NCBI GenBank assembly: GCA_020796225.1 | Contig: CM036756.1 | Span: 59,178,616 to 59,242,615 of the forward strand | Length of the DNA stretch: 64,000 bases | Direction of reading: 5' to 3' | Source of the DNA: Arion vulgaris | Lineage: Eukaryota; Mollusca; Gastropoda; Stylommatophora; Arionidae | In this document: piece after piece, positions 46,401 to 52,417 of the stretch | How positions within the stretch are numbered: position 1 is the stretch's first letter | Layout: each line of letters starts with the position of its first letter | The notes under the pieces: generated by a model | Database searches by the model: none | What the model was told of the DNA's origin: nothing | Seen by the model: only the letters and a program-made list of their open reading frames with translations | Translations under genes and position numbers: made by a program

Positions 46401-49400
46401 TGATTTACGTAATAGCGGTGAATCCACAACACTAACCAGACTGCAAGAACTCAAAGTTAAGTGTGGTGTAGCTCGACAAGAATGCTATGCTGGCAGACAA
46501 AGAAGAATTGTAAACCAACAAAGAACCGGTGTCGTTAGTCGCCACATGCTGATGGACATACTGAGGGAGAGATCGGAGCACTTATGGACTAATTTGTTCG
46601 ACGTGCAGTGATGGTGATCCGACGACTAAACTAAACTAAACCAATGTCAACATTGAAATACTAAGGAAAGAGAATTACAGGAAAGTAAATGGTATTTACC
46701 GTTGTATTTTCTCTTCTGTTATTGGATATGCTAATAGTATATCATCAAACCCATCTTCAGCATAAAACTCAGCTTCAGCTAGGGTTGATACAACAATACA
46801 CCTCTTAGTTCCATTGGTCTGCATCTCTGCAATTTCTCTGTGATTTTAAAACATTCAAGAAAATGTTACATTGCAATACTAAAGTTTATTTGTTGTAACA
46901 ATGTTGGACACAGGTTATTTCCTTAGCTCTTAGTTAAGTCTTGGTTAGTAGTAGGGAAAAAGTCATGTTTTTACAATCCATTTGCTTTCAGAATAAAAAA
47001 CATCTGGGTTGTGCGTCTGCAAACTGTGCCTTCCCGTTTTGAAAATAACCGGACGGGCGAGCCAGTCAGCGAAGCGGTTCCCCAGTGTCGATAACCAATT
47101 GCGTGCATAGTCTCTAACGGCTGCGCGTGCCTCCTCGCTTTTCACGCGACAGGGCTCCCAGCGAATAAGGGACAAGGTAGCGTCTGCTATTAAGACTCGC
47201 TCGCTCGCCGCTCGCGGTCTTATTGGTGGTGTGTGTGTGTCCGTATATCGGAGTTTCTCGGTCGCGGTGTGATGCAGTCAGTCTAAAATTTTAACGCTCG
47301 ACGGTGGTCTCGTTAAAGGCCCGGCTCTCATACGAGCTTGTGGGTCCGCAGGTAGTAACATGGTGTCGTTTTTTGCTTGGCGAGGCGCAAGTCTTGCCGG
47401 CAAAACTGTGGGAAGCGGGCGCTCGGTCGTTTCGCTTCAATTTCGCATTTTCGCCGGGGACGTCGGGATCCGCTCTGCACAGAGCGCTGTCTCCCTACCC
47501 GAGCATTGTCGGTCCGGTCTCGTCCATGACAGCTATCTGGTTGATCCTGTCAGTAGTCATATGCTTGTCTCAAAGATTAAGCCATGCATGTCTAAGTTCA
47601 CACTGTCTCACGGTGAAACCGCAAATGGCTCATTAAATCAGTCGAGGTTCAATAGATGACACGATCAAAAGGCTCATGAGGTCATGGTGGTAACATGAGC
47701 CAGGGTTAGCGAGAGGGCGCGCTAACCAAGACCCTGCCCCTAACCTCCACGCGGTGACCCTGGAAACAGACTCTGGTTCTGGTCTGGCTAAGAGGGGCAG
47801 GGATCGGTGAGAGGAAACTACTGGTAGTGGTAGCAGTGCAATTACGGAAATACGATAAAGATACATACAAATAAAATGCACAATTCTCCTGACCGATGTC
47901 CAACAAGATATTGCCCAAGTCCCTGAATGCAAAGAAACAGCAACGAAACGACTCAGACATGGATGAGAGGTGCATCCAGTGACCAAACGTAAGCCCACGT
48001 AGGGCGAAGCTCGAAGCCCTGAGGAGGGGCAAACATTGCCAGCCCGTCGGCAAGAATAAATAAGACAGGACCGTAAAGAATGAAAGTCTACCCTCGTGTT
48101 GGTGCGAGAGAAGATTGCAGCTGACCCCGCATTGGTAGCCTGGTGCAGATACATGTACTGGGCAAGGTTTGCGAGCGCAAAAGAACAAGTTGCGTTTAGT
48201 GCATAACGAAACTACCCGCCCTGGGAAAACCGTGCAAGGTACTGTGCGATTAAAATTAACATCCCCGGAAGAACTGAGGTTGGTGATGCCTAACGGAACT
48301 GCCAGCCTTGGGGCAACTGGGCAAGGTTCGATTGCAGTCGTAACTAACATCCCCGGAATAACTGGGGCGGGTGATGGCGGCGAGCGCAAAATCCTCAGTT
48401 ACGCTTATAGTGCCCACTGAAACGACCCTCTACATTGCTTGTACTCGGCCCCATGCCAGTGCTTTAGAGGTAAATTGCAAATTGCCACGCACCGATACGC
48501 GTCTAGAAAAGGCTGAAAGTGTTCCTTCCCCGGATCAAACTCAAAATGTACGGTAAAGCAAGGCCGACAATGTACGGATCAAACAGGAAGTCCGGGTCCT
48601 GAACATTGGCGAAGGCCGATACTTTACACGGTGTTTTATACGAGTAAGACGCCGTCCGAGGACAAGCTGACAAGCCCGAGAAATATTTCTCAGTCAGAAC
48701 GGGTAAAGCAGCGTAACTCACTGTCTTGGCGTAGATCACAAAGCCCAAATATACGGCAAAGTTGATCGAAAGGCGTAGATCCGAAAGGATCGTACCTAGG
48801 GAAAGCTCACCCTAGTAAATCAAAAGCTGGCTGAAAACGGACGGGCGGGCCTAGTCACCATGGGCGCACAATCGTCCCGACGTAGATCACTCCGTTCTTG
48901 CCAGTGGACCAATTATACATCACAATAAGAATGATCAAATTGGCCGTGAAGAATGTTAGCAGAAGAAGAAGAAGAAGAATAAAAAACACATTTTAGTGTG
49001 GTTCCTGGTAAAAAGGGGTCCAACCCAAATCCACATAGTGTGTGGCGTTTGGTCCAAAAGGAGTGAAACAGGATGAGGTGTTCTTAGTCATGCTTCTTCT
49101 GTTTATCAATTAACTAACATGTTGCCCGCATGTTCGTAGCGCGTTGGACTACGGGTGACTAGTCCTCTGTAAGTGCGGGTTCAACTCCGCGGACCGGCAG
49201 AAAAGCTACAGGTTTCCCAAATTTACGGTGTTCGTGGCACCGAGCCGAAGGGTTACGATGTCCATGACACTGAGCGAAGAGCTTTCAGCTCAAGTGCTTC
49301 TGGATCGGAAAAAACAGAAAAAACTAACCTGTTAGTGTTTTGTAAGGTGGCACAGCTCAGGAGTTAGCAACCCCCGTCTGTGTGCCAGAAGTGGCCTGCG

Positions 49401-50032
49401 GCAAGTTTCTGTCCAGCCCACTGATGGTGCTCAAAGGCCAACAGATTCAGGTTCAGGATATATTTATCGTTAAATTCTATATATTCATCGTCATTATCAA
49501 ATAGCTTGTCCTGAGCAGAACTTTGCCACCCCAACATTTCTCTAGAATTTCTCTCTCTCATAGGCCAGATATCCCGCCTCTGCAGCCATCATGTTCAAAC
49601 CATCAGTTACATCCTGAATTCATCTTCTCTGTGGTCTTCTTCTTCTTTTCTTTGCCGGTATGCTTCCTTCCATGATGGTCTTCTCCAGCCCTTCGTGTCT
49701 TTTTATATGTCAAAAATACCTCAATTTTCTCTTTCTTATTTGTAGCATCAGCCAGTTTTCTTTGATTTTGAGTTCTTTCTGGGTATATCTATTTCTATAT
49801 ATTGCAAAAGAAAAATTGCCTGCATGTCATATGTAATGTATAAGGATACGAAAGGAATATATTAATAATATTTAAATAAACAAACTCACAAAGTCTTATG
49901 TGACTTTGTATGTGGGCGCAATTGAACACCCAGCTCTTTACATGTCTTGAGCATTCGCTGACAATTCTGACGCACCCTATGAATGTCAATAAGGAAGCAT
50001 GGTGTTGCTAGTTCCTTCAGTTTCTTTGCCAT
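34321..50032 (-). CDS. D-serine dehydratase-like, PLP-dependent (eight exons); zinc ligands replaced
   Basis: The family is a fold-type III PLP enzyme with an alanine-racemase-like N-terminal barrel; animal members deaminate D-serine to pyruvate. Eight coding exons give about 371 codons (chicken enzyme 376). Signatures in order: ATPCFLIDIHRVRQNC, RPHTKSHK (PLP-lysine region, residues 39-46), STLAEAEFYAEDGFDDILLA, LELDAGLGRTGF, LYYHCGDS, VGSTATCSHPI, VTRVIAHKP-like with MILVDCGYTALS, and YPVGTILYIYPYR-ANSAACMHSVYYVHF. The family's zinc-binding His-x-Cys here reads Arg343-x-Asn345, and the usual SQEHG reads SQVIG. The exon 4 to 5 junction is off by one base. It could be a non-zinc paralogue with another role or a decaying gene. 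The 5' UTR continues in an unfound upstream exon. Confidence 0.9.
34640..34990 (-). mobile_element. RNase H LINE (family G) fragment, minus strand
   Basis: Minus-strand residues FVSGHAGVKGNEQAARL-like (34950), SFRTENFQGFESQSLTRLR-like (34800) and ENLWTCPECFDGSL-like (34670) follow the order of the family G copy at 45877-46638. Frameshifts are present. Confidence 0.65.
35075..35312 (-). repeat. Interspersed repeat, family K2, minus strand
   Basis: AATATCGACCAATTTGTTAA, CCACTCTTTGTGATTTGTAG, GTTATGCGCCTACAAGTAGG and GTCGCCTCTTACTACATGCC are the reversed family order. It lies next to exon 7 of the D-serine dehydratase-like gene. Confidence 0.65.
35357..35462 (-). CDS. D-serine dehydratase-like exon 7
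   Basis: Completes Arg and reads LIDVSQVIGKIVAKDGKLDL then KMYPVGTILYIYPYR. Acceptor TTTCTCAG, donor GTAAGT, ends in phase 0. The final CGT (Arg) is one transition from the CAT His expected as a zinc ligand. VIG stands where the family has EHG. Confidence 0.93.
35514..35813 (-). mobile_element. piggyBac-type MITE, copy 1
   Basis: Ends are CTCTTTCCACGC and GCGTGGAAAGAG, with GTAA on the left and TTAA on the right. The TGCGGCTTAAAGC block occurs twice inside. Same family as 36341-36650 and 42421-42732, in opposite orientation to both. The frame 35630-35902 is spurious. Confidence 0.85.
35822..36170 (+). mobile_element. LINE C-terminal fragment
   Basis: NVSNFIRKRHWNYIGHTLRM, then (after a frameshift) GKRKRGRPRETLRRTIIREG and LKQIATNRETWRAMTSAL are the conserved end of an RTE-like LINE ORF. 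The upstream part is cut by the MITE at 35514-35813. Confidence 0.75.
36341..36650 (+). mobile_element. piggyBac-type MITE, copy 2
   Basis: CTCTTTCCACGCTTTAAG at the left, CACGTTGGAAAGAG at the right, and TTAA directly outside both (36337-36340, 36651-36654). The body matches the other two copies, including TTTCTAGTTTTACTTCTACT. Confidence 0.9.
36990..37175 (-). mobile_element. tRNA-derived SINE-4, minus strand
   Basis: GCTAGTGCAGTCACCACG, CGAAACTGTTCAAGTTACG, TGCCCCAGACAGAAAA and CAGGGATTTAATCCCGATTC align with 58090-58215. The minus strand has a B-box-like segment near 37105 and a tRNA-like anticodon side. Confidence 0.6.
37865..38195 (+). mobile_element. LINE C-terminal fragment
   Basis: RRWRWIGLTQRKPLDSIMRQ-like (37960), LQWNLQGN, KGRPRNTWRRELEAECKKMG-like (38050) and LEKMALHRRALKTVAADICF-like (38120) residues are readable with frameshifts. 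C-terminal end of an RTE-like LINE. Confidence 0.65.
38290..38420 (+). repeat. Interspersed repeat, family M
   Basis: CTATGAATTCATGCATAGTC, TCTGACTGATTTTTG and TTCTTATTATCAGAGTCCCT correspond to 2470-2622 and 44720-45135. Confidence 0.55.
38565..38815 (-). repeat. Interspersed repeat, family K2, minus strand
   Basis: Begins CTTCTTTGAACGCTCC (reversed AAGAAG tail) and continues with CAACCACTTGTCAAACCAC, GTTTATGTGTCTACAAGTAG and TCATCTCTTATGACATGTC. Near full length. Confidence 0.65.
38985..39185 (+). mobile_element. RNase H LINE (family G) C-terminal fragment; empty-site paralogue
   Basis: CTAACAGGCTGACCATATTG, TGGGTGTCAACATTGCTAAA, AAAAAGAACAACATAACAA and GGGAGATCGAAGCAGTTATG are the same segment as 42320-42850. 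Here GATTAATCAACATTGAACTG is uninterrupted, whereas at 42417 a MITE sits in the TTAA. Confidence 0.7.
39399..39550. mobile_element. MITE, probably piggyBac-type, second family
   Basis: Starts TTAACTCCTTGTGGACCAAA and continues with GGGTTGGACGCCTTTTACCA and AACAAATGACTTGTAAAAAC. The same sequence, reversed, flanks the rDNA-derived insertion at 46962-49071. The second end is not clearly defined. Confidence 0.6.
39645..39840 (-). CDS. D-serine dehydratase-like exon 6
   Basis: Completes Asp and reads YNQVLLNSCTESDIACCVMT, RVIAHKPEKHMILVDCGYTA and LSHDGKYPRLPDNDFCIIQG, ending GESNL plus two bases. Acceptor TTAACAG, donor GTAAAT. LVDCGYTALS is a strong family signature. Confidence 0.95.
39850..40670. 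other. Intronic AT-rich sequence
   Basis: Part of the intron between exons 5 and 6 of the D-serine dehydratase-like gene. I see no exon or repeat family. A T-rich stretch at 39880-39935 follows TTAACTGATTCACTACCGGG, which could be an old MITE end, but no partner was found. Confidence 0.45.
40680..40868 (+). mobile_element. LINE 3' end with (GAT)n tail
   Basis: LIANTKDRDLWRSMIAYASW-like residues (40775-40840) followed by TGATGATGATGATG. Matches 24925-25115 in reverse. C-terminal LINE fragment. Confidence 0.65.
41110..41425 (+). mobile_element. LINE C-terminal fragment
   Basis: IIKRRRWRWFGHVCCMPVGA, LARTVLRRTADGKRRPGRPK and ETWRRTVERELKSVARRGRW form one open stretch (41122-41418). It is the conserved end of an RTE/CR1-like LINE ORF and relatively well preserved. 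Confidence 0.75.
41459..41570 (-). CDS. D-serine dehydratase-like exon 5
   Basis: KKGITCKAGVGSTATCSHPI then KDNFKLSEFHTGSYIFN plus one base. Donor GTAAGT. The best acceptor, GAAAG at 41571-41572, gives phase 0, whereas exon 4 leaves two bases. One extra base (for example a seventh A in the homopolymer at 41565-41570) would give a perfect NRKKGITC join. Too short and interrupted for a simple open-frame search. Confidence 0.85.
41740..42065 (-). mobile_element. RNase H LINE (family G) fragment, minus strand, degraded
   Basis: The minus strand near 42055 reads IYFFVPGHAAV-like residues (compare FIFVPGHAGV at 46265) followed by degraded C-terminal sequence to the CTGTACGGAGTGCTG end at 41740. 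Confidence 0.5.
42225..42850 (+). mobile_element. RNase H LINE (family G) fragment split by a MITE
   Basis: GGCATAGCTACAATATCAGA, ATGGACCGAAATGACATTCT, CTGACCAGATTGAGAGTAAT before the MITE and CATTGAATTGGCATGTTGGG, GAGCACCTATGGAGATGTCT after it. These encode MDRNDILNALRESF, SLTRLRVMGV and EHLWRCLEC-type residues. The split is at a TTAA. Confidence 0.75.
42421..42732 (+). mobile_element. piggyBac-type MITE, copy 3, with empty-site proof
   Basis: Twelve-base inverted ends CTCTTTCCACGC and GCGTGGAAAGAG, flanked by TTAA at 42417-42420 and 42733-42736. Inside, GCTTTAAGCCGCACACTGCG occurs twice, 43 bases apart. The uninterrupted paralogue at 39070-39100 has a single TTAA at this point, so the TTAA duplication is real. 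No transposase. Confidence 0.92.
42951..43134 (-). CDS. D-serine dehydratase-like exon 4
   Basis: GFVCDDFDAIYETASKVCAS, PKMRLESLYYHCGDSSSLNK and QSDREKLQATHIDKILHIQN plus two bases (AG). Acceptor TTTTACAG, donor GTAAGT. Confidence 0.93.
43805..44135 (-). mobile_element. mariner-like transposase remnant
   Basis: Minus-strand LLPHPLYSPDLALCDFL (near 44100) is the hallmark HPxYSPDLAPCDF of mariner-type transposases, carrying the second catalytic Asp. It is followed by FPQLKKH-like and further degraded residues down to 43850. A possible end GAGGGATGATAATAAGTGC lies at 43805. The small plus frame at 43939-44136 is spurious. Confidence 0.75.
44372..44520 (-). CDS. D-serine dehydratase-like exon 3
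   Basis: CLALLTKLQQFHVFVSGKDG, IECLENHVKDLPDGKVWSVV and LELDAGLGR plus one base. Acceptor CTTTTCAG, donor GTAGGC. Confidence 0.93.
44720..45135 (+). repeat. Interspersed repeat, family M, split by element K
   Basis: GCCCACTATGAATTCAGACA before the insertion, then AATATGACACCTCTGACTG, TTATCATCAGTGTCCCTC and ACTTCAGAGGTACTTGAC after it. Corresponds to 2470-2622. Confidence 0.7.
44761..45019 (-). mobile_element. SINE-like retroposon K with 12-base target-site duplication
   Basis: On the minus strand it begins CCGCCCGAGTGGTTACCGGG and ends GGCAAAGAAGAAGAAGAAG-type tail. GTCAAGGCGCCT occurs at 44749-44760 and 45020-45031. The 259-base body contains CCAAATTTGGAGTGTAAAG, GCATGTCGTAAGAGGTGAC and ATACACGTTCTTGACAAAG. 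It was inserted into repeat M. The first bases vaguely resemble a tRNA A-box, but no B-box is convincing. Confidence 0.88.
45136..45865. other. Intronic sequence without recognised features
   Basis: Part of the intron between exons 2 and 3 of the D-serine dehydratase-like gene. No repeat family or coding signal was identified. Confidence 0.45.
45877..46638 (+). mobile_element. RNase H LINE (family G), 5'-truncated, 11-base target-site duplication
   Basis: Encodes HVRSSWAFTAQVGGDVVKED, SLTMEIMAVTKAMIWLESQT, CFLSDSMSMLRKIETG, a broken FVPGHAGV segment, MAAVQSGRAMDQADIINSLR, TRLQELKVKCGVARQECYAG and ILRERSEHLWTNL: an RNase H domain plus a conserved C-terminal domain. Ends in (CTAAA)n. AACCAATGTCA flanks it at 45866-45876 and 46639-46649. 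Two internal stops or frameshifts. Other fragments: 19335, 34640, 38985, 41740, 42225, 50311. Confidence 0.85.
46700..46837 (-). CDS. D-serine dehydratase-like exon 2
   Basis: Completes Leu and reads EIAEMQTNGTKRCIVVSTLA then EAEFYAEDGFDDILLAYPIT and EEKIQ plus two bases. Acceptor AATCACAG, donor GTAAAT. The intron to exon 1 contains the rDNA-derived insertion and a SINE. Confidence 0.95.
47534..47666 (+). rRNA. 18S rRNA 5' end fragment (pseudogene part of retroposon)
   Basis: TATCTGGTTGATCCTGTCAG, TAGTCATATGCTTGTCTCAA, AGATTAAGCCATGCATGTCT and GGCTCATTAAATCAGTCGAG follow the universal 5' end of 18S rRNA with few changes. CAGTCGAGGTTC and AGATGACACGATC look like gastropod versions. It stops after about 133 bases, so it is not a functional rRNA gene. 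Confidence 0.93.
47671..47727 (+). other. Two consecutive strong hairpins after the 18S junction
   Basis: GGCTCATG (47671-47678) pairs with CATGAGCC (47694-47701), and GGTTAGCG (47704-47711) pairs with CGCTAACC (47720-47727). Both stems are perfect 8-base pairs, immediately after the rRNA part ends. This suggests a structured RNA, such as a 5' UTR or self-processing element; the function is unknown. Confidence 0.6.
49124..49321 (+). mobile_element. SINE-3 with 12-base target-site duplication
   Basis: GCCCGCATGTTCGTAGCGCG at the start, B-box-like GGTTCAACTCC, then GGCACCGAGCCGAAGGG, GCTCAAGTGCTTCTGG and an A-rich tail. AACTAACATGTT (49112-49123) and AACTAACCTGTT (49322-49333) flank it with one difference. 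Confidence 0.9.
49560..49800 (-). mobile_element. LINE C-terminal fragment, minus strand
   Basis: CCTGAATTCATCTTCTCTG, GTGGTCTTCTTCTTCTTTTC and TTCGTGTCTTTTTATATGTC parallel 18390-18440 and 12800-12900 in reverse (KRRRPRRWIQD and HIKRH-type codons). Degraded. Confidence 0.5.
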
Positions 50033-50037
50033 ATTTC
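49890..50037 (-). CDS. D-serine dehydratase-like exon 1 (start codon)
   Basis: Acceptor TTTGCAG at 50038-50039, five untranslated bases, then ATG at 50032. It codes for MAKKLKELATPCFLIDIHRV, RQNCQRMLKTCKELGVQLRP and HTKSHKT plus two bases. Donor GTGAGT. The Lys in RPHTK is the expected PLP Schiff-base lysine (family knowledge). Confidence 0.93.
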
Positions 50038-50310
50038 CTGCAAACACACAAAATGTGTATCACTACCACAGAATCATCAATGTTTAAGCTATTCATCCAT
50101 TAGTATATATAAAATGATATCTCAAGTTTTGACTAGACAAAATAATAAACATTATCAAGAGCTTCTATGATAATTAACAGTGTGCAGTCCGCACTGAGAT
50201 GGACACAGCGACTGGTTGATGTTTGAAACCGGAGTAAAGCAAGGCTGTATTCTATCTCCGCTATTGTTTAGAATGGCCATTGACTGGGTGATGCAAAAAT
50301 GTTGCAGGGG

Positions 50311-51090
50311 TTATGTTATGCAATTGACATCATGGCACATTGGGCATTCCCATTCGTGTTCCGTCCTCCGCTGCAGCAGCCACCGCAAAGTCCATTTATT
50401 CACCATACCCATGAGAAGTTGATTACTATATCTTCTCTCTCTACCACGAAGATGACACTGTCTGGCGTATCCAACCTTAACACCTAATTCTCGAACTCGT
50501 TCCAGTGTCTGAGACTTGCCCATGTCGCATAATTGAAAGCATACCACATTGATGATATCGGCTCTGTCCATACTTCTGCCCGCTTGAGTCGAGGCATTGT
50601 TTGAAAGAAAGTCAGCACCCTCATTACCCTGCACTCCAGCATGTCCAGGTGTGTGCAGCCAAGTCATTTTCTTGAGATGTGATCTCTGAATGATGTCCAC
50701 CCATTCCACACGCATACTTCCAGATTCAATCGATTGAAGCATATTCATCGAGTCTGATATAATAACCATATGGGTTACATGTTGCTCAGCCACCAATGAC
50801 AGAGCCCTGGAGGCAGCAGTGATCTCCAGTCATGCTCGATGTCGTTGTTTTGAATGCTGCGCAGTCCTCATGAAGTGTGCGACCGTTTCGTTATGCTGAA
50901 TAAGCTCATGATGATCTGGTTCCACGTCTGACAGAGCCATCGGTGTAGATAATGATATCACCTGGATGGGAGTGCTGATCCACGAGTGCAAGAATCTCCG
51001 CATTGATGACGCCCGGGGCCCATTCTCTACAACAGCGTCCAAGTGTACTGACAACCCTGGTGTAAGCAGTCATATCCTCTGATATAGGCA
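50311..51090 (-). mobile_element. RNase H LINE (family G) inside the family B copy
   Basis: Minus strand: IIIYTDGSVRRGTRSS (50960), then MVAEQHVTHMVIISDSMNML, QSIESGSMRVEWVDIIQRSH, TWLHTPGHAGVQGNEGADFL, RSMDRADIINVVCF, RVRELGVKVGYARQCHLRGR and NKWTLRWLLQRRTEHEWECP (50796-50320). It is the best preserved RNase H plus C-terminal domain of this family, with one frameshift. It sits between RT motif B and motif C of the host LINE; no clear duplication. Confidence 0.85.
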
Positions 51091-51379
51091 ACCATTATTC
51101 TGATTTTGCAGATGATATTGACATGTTAAGTAAAAACAACTAAGATATGCAAAGAAAAAGGGAAAACTTATCATCAAAATTTGGGACTGCAGTGCAGATA
51201 AGCTATGAAAAGACAAATATAATGAAGACACCTATGGCAAGTAATGCAGATATCACACTGGAATCTAAAATGATAAAAATAATGGAGCAGTTCACCTATT
51301 TACTTAGCAATTTTGATTGCACAGGAAATGTTAAAAAATAAATTATGCTATGAATTGGCAAAGCAACATCAGCTTTTAA

Positions 51380-51601
51380 CCCTTTCGCTGCTACATACTT
51401 TTCGAGGGCTGAGTTAAAAATAGCTACTCTTTGTTTCTAGGTCACAAAAGTGAATGTACGCCTATAGCAGTGACAGTAGCAATGTATAACGTGTTAACAT
51501 GTCTTTAGCCCACAGAGGAGAGATAATAACAGAAGTGTTAATAATGCGTCTTTAGAAGTGAATGGGCAAAACGTATATATACGTCTTTAGCAGCTAAAGG
51601 G
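51380..51601. mobile_element. piggyBac-type MITE in a LINE, with TTAA duplication
   Basis: Ends CCCTTTCGCTGCTA and, reversed, CCCTTTAGCTGCTA, with TTAA outside both (51376-51379, 51602-51605). Paralogous LINE copies at 23880-23910 and 24362-24390 read CATCAGCTTTTAAAAGTC without the insert. 222 bases, no coding. Confidence 0.9.
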
Positions 51602-52153
51602 TTAAAAGTTTAACTAAAATATGGAACAACACAGACCCATTTAAAAATCTAAATAAAATATAGTATTAAACCTAAATTACGAATTTTCAATTCAAATGTT
51701 GTATCACTTCTAACATATGCCAGCAAGAGTTGGCAAATGACTAATGGTATAGAAAGTAAGCTGAATGCATTTGAAAATAGATGTCTGCCAAAAATAATAA
51801 ACATAAAATGGGACGAATTCAGGAGAAGTGATCAATTCAGAGAAATGTCTGGTCAACCACTAGTGTCAACTGTTATAAGAAAGAGAAGATGGAGATATGT
51901 TGGACACACCTTGAGCAGAAATGATCAAGGAATATCAAAGCAGGCATTGAAGTGGGATGCAAAGGGTTCAAGAAAGAGAGGACACCCTATGGAGACCCTG
52001 AAACGAATTTTGCTGATAGAGACAAGACATATCAGTCTCAGTTTCACAGAGAAGATTGAGCGAGTTGCCTAGGATAGAGCAGTATGGAGAAATTACTTGC
52101 AGGACCTATGTAACATATAACGGTACTAGAGGAATTATTATAAGATTTTATAT

Positions 52154-52403
52154 CGCTCGAGTGGTTACCGGAGCCCAAATTTGGGGTGTAAAGAATAGAA
52201 CCACTGTTACCTGCAATGCATGTCGTAAGAGGCGACTAAGGAGGTTTGGCTGAAATCGGATTCATGTGTCCTAAGCGTGTAGAAGTCTATGCGTTTAGGG
52301 GCCTACCAAACCAATGTGCAACGTATATACGTTCTTGGCAAAGATCAAACAAATCACAAAGAGTGATTAAAATTGGTCATAAAGAACGAACGCAAAGAAG
52401 AAG
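52154..52403 (+). mobile_element. SINE-like retroposon K with 14-base target-site duplication
   Basis: Starts CGCTCGAGTGGTTACCGGAG and ends CGAACGCAAAGAAGAAG. ATAAGATTTTATAT lies at 52140-52153 and 52404-52417. It landed right at the 3' end of the family B LINE. Same family as 29485-29745 and 44761-45019. Confidence 0.92.
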
Positions 52404-52417
52404 ATAAGATTTTATAT

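Larger units (their letters stand above)
47003..48977 (+). mobile_element. rDNA-derived retroposon, about 2 kb, with (AAG)n tail and target-site duplication
   Basis: AATAAAAAACA occurs at 46992-47002 and 48978-48988, a perfect 11-base duplication. The insert has three parts: GC-richer spacer-like sequence (47003-47533), the 5' end of 18S rRNA (47534-47666), and about 1.3 kb of unrelated structured sequence. It ends GTTAGCAGAAGAAGAAG. No reverse transcriptase or other domain is visible. The longest frame (227 codons, minus strand) has no known motif and is probably compositional. The duplication and tail indicate LINE-type target-primed insertion. I infer a retroposed Pol I transcript or a non-autonomous relative of an 18S-inserting retrotransposon. 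It lies in the intron between exons 1 and 2 of the D-serine dehydratase-like gene, opposite in strand. Confidence 0.82.
46962..49071 (-). mobile_element. MITE (family of 39399) split by the rDNA-derived insertion
   Basis: CATGTTTTTACAATCCATTT (46965) on the left and TAGTGTGGTTCCTGGTAAAA, GGGGTCCAACCCAAATCC, GTTTGGTCCAAAAGGAGTGA (48993-49068) on the right are the two parts of the element at 39399-39550, reversed. Everything between 47003 and 48988 is insertion plus duplication. Confidence 0.75.
50130..52139 (+). mobile_element. RTE-like LINE (family B), interrupted twice
   Basis: Left part: ETGVKQGCILSPLLFRMAID then WVM (50225-50295). After a family G LINE: SDFADDIDMLSKN-like (51100), KTNIMKTPM, then a MITE, then RCLPKIINIKWDEFRRSDQF (51780), RKRRWRYVGHTLSRNDQGIS (51880) and SRKRGHPMETLKRILL (51970). 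Ends near GGTACTAGAGGAATTATTA. It aligns block by block with 23400-24895. Confidence 0.82.

Noticed and set aside
47534..47666. A functional 18S rRNA gene
   Set aside because: Only the first ~133 bases are present and the sequence then becomes unrelated.
47706..48389. The longest open frame in the window, 227 codons on the minus strand
   Set aside because: It lies antisense inside the rDNA-derived element, overlaps another long frame, has no recognisable domain, and GC-rich rRNA-like sequence commonly gives chance frames.
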